NCBI GenBank assembly: GCA_041907145.1
Contig: JAYRHW010000154.1
Span: 1-17,049 of the forward strand
Length of the DNA: 17,049 bases
Origin: JAFLCA01 sp041907145
GTDB lineage: Bacteria; Bdellovibrionota_C; UBA2361; JAFLCA01
Reading direction: 5' to 3'
Part shown: positions 13,637-17,049 of the stretch, piece by piece
How the letters are laid out: each line of letters starts with the position of its first letter
Numbering within the stretch: position 1 is the first letter of the stretch
Position numbers and translations under genes: made by a program
The notes under the pieces: generated by a model
The model's database searches: none
Told to the model about the DNA's origin: nothing
The model's input: only the letters and a program-made list of their open reading frames with translations

Positions 13637-14668
13637 ATGAAATTGAATATTGGACAGACTGCGTTGGCAGCCGGTCTCTTAGCTTTAACTGTGGCGGCGA
13701 GTTCCGCAGCAGCGGCGGTACCCAGTGGCCTGAGCGGCACCATTAAAGCCGATGGGTCGAGTACCGTGTATCCGATTACTGAGGCTGTAGCTGAAGAGTT
13801 CGGCAAGGCTGCACCGGGGACGCAGGTGACAGTTGGTATTTCCGGCACCGGTGGCGGATTCAAGAAGTTCTGCGCGGGGGAAACAGATTTCTCGAATGCC
13901 AGCCGCCCGATAAAGGCGACGGAGGTTGAACTTTGCAAAGCAAATGGCGTCGAATATATCGAGCTTCCGATTGCCTACGATGCCATCACGGTCGTCGTGA
14001 ATCCGAAGAATACCTGGGCCAAGTCCGTCACCGTTGCGGATCTGCGCAAGATTTGGCAGCCGGAGGCTCAGGGCAAGGTCATGACATGGAATCAGGTTCG
14101 CCCGGAGTGGCCGAATAAGCCCCTCAAGCTCTTCGGCCCCGGCGTGGATTCGGGAACGTATGACTACTTTACTGATGCAGTGGTTGGCAAAGAGCACTCC
14201 AGCCGCGGCGACTTCACCAGCAGCGAAGATGACAACATGCTTGTGCAAGGCGTAAGTGCAGACGAGGGAGCCCTCGGCTTCTTTGGACTCGCTTACTATG
14301 AAGAGAACAAGGGCAAACTCAAGGCACTTCCGGTCGACGATGAGAAGGACGGCAACGGAACGGGCCCGCAATTCGCGACGATTGATAATGTCATCAAGGG
14401 CGTCTATCAGCCCCTTGCCCGACCGCTCTTTGTCTACGTGAGCAAGAAGTCCACGGAGCGTTCGGAAGTGGCGGAGTTCGTGAAGTTCTATCTCGCTAAT
14501 GCCCTCACGATGGCGAAGGAAGTTGGGTATGTGCCGCTGAGTGCGTCAATCGCCAAGCTCTCCGAGGAGCGCTTCAATGGGCGCGTATTCGGATCAATCT
14601 TTGCCGGTGGCGGCTCTCAGGTCGGCGTCAGTCTTGAGGATTTGCTCAAGAAGGAAAAGGCATCCTAA
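13637..14668 (+). CDS. pstS: Phosphate ABC transporter, periplasmic substrate-binding protein
   Basis: This 343-residue protein captures inorganic phosphate in the periplasm and delivers it to PstCA. A clean signal peptide (MKLNIGQTALAAGLLALTVA, then Ala-rich) is likely cut near residue 27 before VPSG. The phosphate-binding loops are visible: ADGSSTVYPITEAVAEEF early in the mature protein, then SGTGGGFKKF, and GPGVDSGTYDYF in the second half. It resembles the PstS/SphX branch with a C-terminal SIFAGGGSQVG stretch rather than E. coli PstS. I chose ATG 13637 because GAGGA lies 8 bp upstream and it starts the signal peptide neatly; an in-frame ATG at 13601 would add 12 residues without a good ribosome binding site. 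It heads the pst operon, and expression under phosphate starvation is expected from the family. Confidence 0.94.
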   Translation: MKLNIGQTALAAGLLALTVAASSAAAAVPSGLSGTIKADGSSTVYPITEAVAEEFGKAAPGTQVTVGISGTGGGFKKFCAGETDFSNASRPIKATEVELCKANGVEYIELPIAYDAITVVVNPKNTWAKSVTVADLRKIWQPEAQGKVMTWNQVRPEWPNKPLKLFGPGVDSGTYDYFTDAVVGKEHSSRGDFTSSEDDNMLVQGVSADEGALGFFGLAYYEENKGKLKALPVDDEKDGNGTGPQFATIDNVIKGVYQPLARPLFVYVSKKSTERSEVAEFVKFYLANALTMAKEVGYVPLSASIAKLSEERFNGRVFGSIFAGGGSQVGVSLEDLLKKEKAS

Positions 14669-14699
14669 CCCGCTGACTAGGCAGTTGACCAAGGACTAG

Positions 14700-14736
14700 T
14701 AGAGGCGGATCGGGCACGGCGCTCGGTCCGCCTCTA
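14700..14736 (+). other. Intercistronic hairpin between pstS and pstC
   Basis: TAGAGGCGGA at 14700-14709 and TCCGCCTCTA at 14727-14736 are perfect 10-bp inverted repeats around a 17-nt GC-rich loop. No U-run follows; five bases later comes the pstC ribosome binding site. This fits an mRNA-stabilising or processing hairpin that leaves more pstS than pstCA message. A partial terminator is the alternative. Confidence 0.65.
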
Positions 14737-14740
14737 ATAC

Positions 14741-14756
14741 AAGAGGAGTTTTCTTG
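14741..14756 (+). promoter_or_regulatory. Ribosome binding site fixing the TTG start of pstC
   Basis: AAGAGGAG at 14741-14748 is a strong Shine-Dalgarno sequence placed 5 bp before TTG 14754. It supports the rare TTG start rather than a later ATG. Confidence 0.7.
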
Positions 14757-15650
14757 ATATCATCAGCTCTTCGTCGACAATTCGTCGAGCGGACCATGCA
14801 CACGCTCCTGTTTCTGTGTGGAGTCGTATCGGTTCTCACCACGGTTGGAATCGTCCTCACTCTCCTCGTCGAGTCGATCGCGTTTTTTCAAGAAGTTTCA
14901 GTAGTCGACTTTTTAACCGATACAGTGTGGACACCGCTTTTTTCCGAGAGACGGTTCGGGATTTGGCCGTTGGTCTGCGGCACCTTGCTCACATCCTTCG
15001 TGGCATTAGTCGTGGCACTACCGCTTGGACTGATCATCGCTGTTTATTTAAGTGAGTTCGCATCTGCGCGTAGCAGGGCACTCTTGAAACCGACTCTCGA
15101 GATTCTTGCAGGAATTCCGACCATCGTGTTTGGATATTTCGCGCTGATTTTTGTCACTCCTTTGTTGCAACAATTCATTCCCGAGCTTTCGGGCTTCAAT
15201 GCGCTTAGCCCCGGTATCGTCATGGGGGTCATGATATTACCGATGGTGGCCTCCCTTAGCGAAGATGCTCTCTATACGGTGCCTCAAACTTTGCGTGATG
15301 CCTCGTATGCCATGGGTGCGACGAGATTGCAGATGGTTTTCACGGTATTGGTCCCAGCAGCGATGGGCGGAATCACGGCTTCTTTCATCTTGGCCATGTC
15401 CCGGGCCATCGGTGAGACGATGATCGTAGCAACAGCCGCCGGACAGCAGCCAACTCTGACCATGAATCCACTTTCGCCGGTGGAAACCATGACGGCCTTC
15501 ATCGTGCAGATATCCATGGGCGATGTGCCGCATGGAAGTCTCGCCTATCGAACGCTTTTTGCCGTCGCCATGACCTTGTTCGTCATGACGCTTGTACTAA
15601 ACAACATCAGTATAAGGATCCGTCAGCGATTCGAGAGGGCCTACGTATGA
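14754..15650 (+). CDS. pstC: Phosphate ABC transporter permease PstC
   Basis: This 298-residue inner-membrane subunit forms, with PstA, the phosphate channel. It shows about six hydrophobic segments, the first near 17-40, others near 72-100, 117-138, 152-168, 203-225 and 262-283. The cytoplasmic EAA loop that docks on the ATPase is SEDALYTVPQTLRDASYAMG (169-188), and the PstC/PstA hallmark SRAIGETM lies at 216-223. Length fits the family. The start is TTG with a strong ribosome binding site. Its last four bases (ATGA) overlap the pstA start, which indicates translational coupling. Confidence 0.95.
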   Translation: MISSALRRQFVERTMHTLLFLCGVVSVLTTVGIVLTLLVESIAFFQEVSVVDFLTDTVWTPLFSERRFGIWPLVCGTLLTSFVALVVALPLGLIIAVYLSEFASARSRALLKPTLEILAGIPTIVFGYFALIFVTPLLQQFIPELSGFNALSPGIVMGVMILPMVASLSEDALYTVPQTLRDASYAMGATRLQMVFTVLVPAAMGGITASFILAMSRAIGETMIVATAAGQQPTLTMNPLSPVETMTAFIVQISMGDVPHGSLAYRTLFAVAMTLFVMTLVLNNISIRIRQRFERAYV

Positions 15651-16540
15651 GCATGTTCGTTCAGACAGCGAGTGTTTCGCCTCGAGGCGCACTCGATCGC
15701 CGTATCCTTCGTGAGCGGCTCTTCGCTGTTCTCGGCCTAGGCTGCGTTGCATTTGCGCTTGTTGTGCTTATGGCTTTGTTGGTGAATGTCTTTATCGATG
15801 GCTTGCCGCGCCTCAATTGGCAATTTCTTACCAGTTTCCCCTCGCGCTTTGCCGAGCGTGCAGGCGCCTACTCAGCTATTGTCGGCAGCTTTTATCTCAT
15901 GCTGCTCACGGCGGCCATTTCCATCCCGGTCGGAGTAGGAGCTGCCATTTATCTCGAGGAGTATGCGCCGAACAATTGGATGACTCGGCTTATCGAATTG
16001 AATATTGCGAACCTGGCAGGAGTCCCTTCCATTATTTACGGAATTCTGGGATTGCAGATTTTCGTGCGCGTCTTTGCGCTCGACCGGAGCTTAATTGCGG
16101 GAGCGCTGACCATGTCGCTGCTCATTTTACCGGTCATCATCATCGCGGCACGGGAAGCTTTGCGCACCGTGCCGCAATCGCTTCGCGATGGAGCACTGGC
16201 GCTTGGCGCAACGCGCTGGCAGGCAGTGAGGGATCAGGTGCTACCCCTAGCGCTGCCGGGCATTCTAACGGGCTGCATTCTAGGACTTTCACGCGCGATC
16301 GGCGAAACGGCGCCTTTGATAACCATGGGAGCACTGACGTACGTTGCATTCATACCAAACAGCATATTTTCGCCTTTCACAGTGCTGCCGATTCAAACCT
16401 ATAATTGGATATCCCGGCCGCAGGAGGCTTTTCATGCCAATGCGGCTGCTGCCATTGTGGTGTTGCTTGCGTTGCTGCTGACGATGAATGCAGTGGCGAT
16501 AGTTCTTAGAAACCGCTTCGAGAAGCGCTTCCGACATTAA
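15647..16540 (+). CDS. pstA: Phosphate ABC transporter permease PstA
   Basis: This 297-residue inner-membrane subunit pairs with PstC. Hydrophobic segments lie near 26-50, 76-104, 120-140, 148-168, 200-215 and 267-288. The ATPase-docking EAA loop is REALRTVPQSLRDGALALG (169-187), and the SRAIGETAPL motif (215-224) is typical of PstA. The ATG overlaps the pstC stop by four bases. In most genomes pstB (ATPase) and phoU follow; here the next gene is on the opposite strand and overlaps the pstA stop by four bases, so the ATPase must be encoded elsewhere. Confidence 0.95.
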   Translation: MSMFVQTASVSPRGALDRRILRERLFAVLGLGCVAFALVVLMALLVNVFIDGLPRLNWQFLTSFPSRFAERAGAYSAIVGSFYLMLLTAAISIPVGVGAAIYLEEYAPNNWMTRLIELNIANLAGVPSIIYGILGLQIFVRVFALDRSLIAGALTMSLLILPVIIIAAREALRTVPQSLRDGALALGATRWQAVRDQVLPLALPGILTGCILGLSRAIGETAPLITMGALTYVAFIPNSIFSPFTVLPIQTYNWISRPQEAFHANAAAAIVVLLALLLTMNAVAIVLRNRFEKRFRH

Positions 16541-16878
16541 AACTTGGTAAACGCTTCAGAGTCTTTGACCCAGTGGCTGAGGGACTTGGCCTCGGCACTC
16601 GGCACCCCGCTGAATTCTTGAACTCTCTGCAAAGCAGAGCTTGCCGTATCTTTCATACTGGCCTGCATCGCAAGGGCGGAGGCTCGGCCGTCGTGCTTGG
16701 CTTGCGACAGCCATTGATTGAAGCTTCCTTTGCTCCATTTATCATGCGTGGGGATTTGAATTTTCTGCAGTGCGAAGTCTATTGCCGGGGTAGCGGATGG
16801 CGCGACCAGCTGAACCTCAGCGTAGGTCCAGCGCGCGATGATGACCCAAAAGCAAAGCTTGAAGAATATGCGAATCAT
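16537..16878 (-). CDS. Small exported hypothetical protein
   Basis: This 113-residue protein has a likely Sec signal peptide (MIRIFFKLCFWVIIARWTYA, cut after TYA) and a mature part of about 93 residues that is polar and mostly helical (SFNQWLSQAKHDGRASALAM, then SALQRVQEF and KSLSHWVKDSEAF). The mature part has no cysteine. I do not recognise the family. Evidence that it is real: a strong GGAGG four bases before the ATG, the signal peptide, and a stop codon sitting exactly at the pstA end. It would act in the periplasm or outside the cell. Its 4-bp tail-to-tail overlap with pstA leaves no room for a separate terminator between them. Confidence 0.65.
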   Translation of the reverse strand: MIRIFFKLCFWVIIARWTYAEVQLVAPSATPAIDFALQKIQIPTHDKWSKGSFNQWLSQAKHDGRASALAMQASMKDTASSALQRVQEFSGVPSAEAKSLSHWVKDSEAFTKF

Positions 16879-17049
16879 ACTGCCTCCCTGGCGCTTGCGG
16901 TGACCTTGGCCACTTTTCCGGCCTTGATGAGAAGATCGGCAATTTTCGGGGGCAAATGAGATCGTAGCGCTTAAGAAAGGCGAGTATTCAAAAATAGGAA
17001 AAACTCGTATCTACCTTCGCCGGTAGTCGAAGCAGTGCTGCATACGTGA
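16879..17049. other. Right-edge region without a supportable gene
   Basis: These 171 bp hold the GGAGG ribosome binding site (16883-16887, minus strand) of the small exported protein gene. On the minus strand one frame is open for about 30 codons up to a TGA overlapping that gene's ATG, reading PPKIADLLIKAGKVAKV near its end, but it has no convincing start and is closed upstream by TAA at 16971-16973. Another frame runs from the right edge to a TGA at 16988-16990 (about 20 codons, ending KVDTSFSYF) and might be the tail of an upstream gene. Neither can be called. Confidence 0.4.

Noticed and set aside
13685..14371. A 228-codon open frame on the minus strand inside pstS
   Set aside because: It lies wholly antisense to a well-supported pstS with conserved motifs, and its product has no domain or plausible start context. 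It is a by-product of codon use in pstS.
15817..16404. A 195-codon open frame on the plus strand inside pstA
   Set aside because: Same strand but a different frame from the clear pstA, with a product rich in Ser, Arg and His and no hydrophobic pattern. It is a shadow frame.
16880..16990. Possible frameshifted gene on the minus strand: one extra C in a run of five C would join FLKRYDLIC to PPKIADLLIKAG
   Set aside because: The joined frame still lacks a start codon before an upstream in-frame stop, and the piece is too short to judge. It could be rechecked if the sequence to the right becomes available.

Overview
This looks like an ordinary chromosomal stretch from a Gram-negative bacterium, most likely a proteobacterium. 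The pointers are a KDO-activating enzyme (lipopolysaccharide), Sec signal peptides, a periplasmic phosphate-binding protein, and a CitE-like lyase whose sequence reminds me of beta/gammaproteobacterial homologues. That placement comes from memory of families, not from a search. Base composition looks moderately GC-rich and fairly even. I see no rRNA, tRNA, CRISPR array, transposase, integrase or phage gene, and I did not find a clearly new multi-gene system.

Layout. (1) 1-2637, minus strand: the first 90 codons of a secreted CSLREA-domain protein cut off by the left edge, preceded by a GH31 alpha-glucosidase. (2) 2772-4669, plus strand: a divergent SAM hydroxide adenosyltransferase (DUF62) gene followed 5 bp later by aroB (3-dehydroquinate synthase). 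(3) 4648-6936, minus strand: a fused ABC exporter and a membrane-anchored J-domain protein; the J-protein gene overlaps the end of aroB tail to tail. (4) 7087-9511, plus strand: a tight run of TerB-like protein, RidA-like protein, kdsB and a histidine-phosphatase-fold protein. (5) 9512-10507, minus strand: a CitE-like lyase whose stop codon abuts that of the phosphatase gene. (6) 10774-11856, plus strand: a type I-beta DAHP synthase, the first enzyme of the shikimate pathway, with a leader region that may hold a small upstream ORF and a hairpin. (7) 12066-13343: a 425-residue protein I do not recognise. (8) 13637-16540: pstS-pstC-pstA of the high-affinity phosphate transporter, with a strong hairpin between pstS and pstC and no pstB or phoU after pstA. 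(9) 16537-16878, minus strand: a small exported protein of unknown function.

How the parts fit. Two shikimate-pathway enzymes (DAHP synthase and 3-dehydroquinate synthase) lie in separate transcription units. KdsB supplies CMP-KDO for lipid A-core synthesis, and the phosphatase-fold gene sits 5 bp behind it. PstSCA imports phosphate but needs an ATPase encoded elsewhere. Several proteins differ from their family at named active-site positions: the histidine phosphatase, RidA, KdsB and DUF62 members. These, the aroF leader and the unknown 425-residue protein are the points most worth following up.
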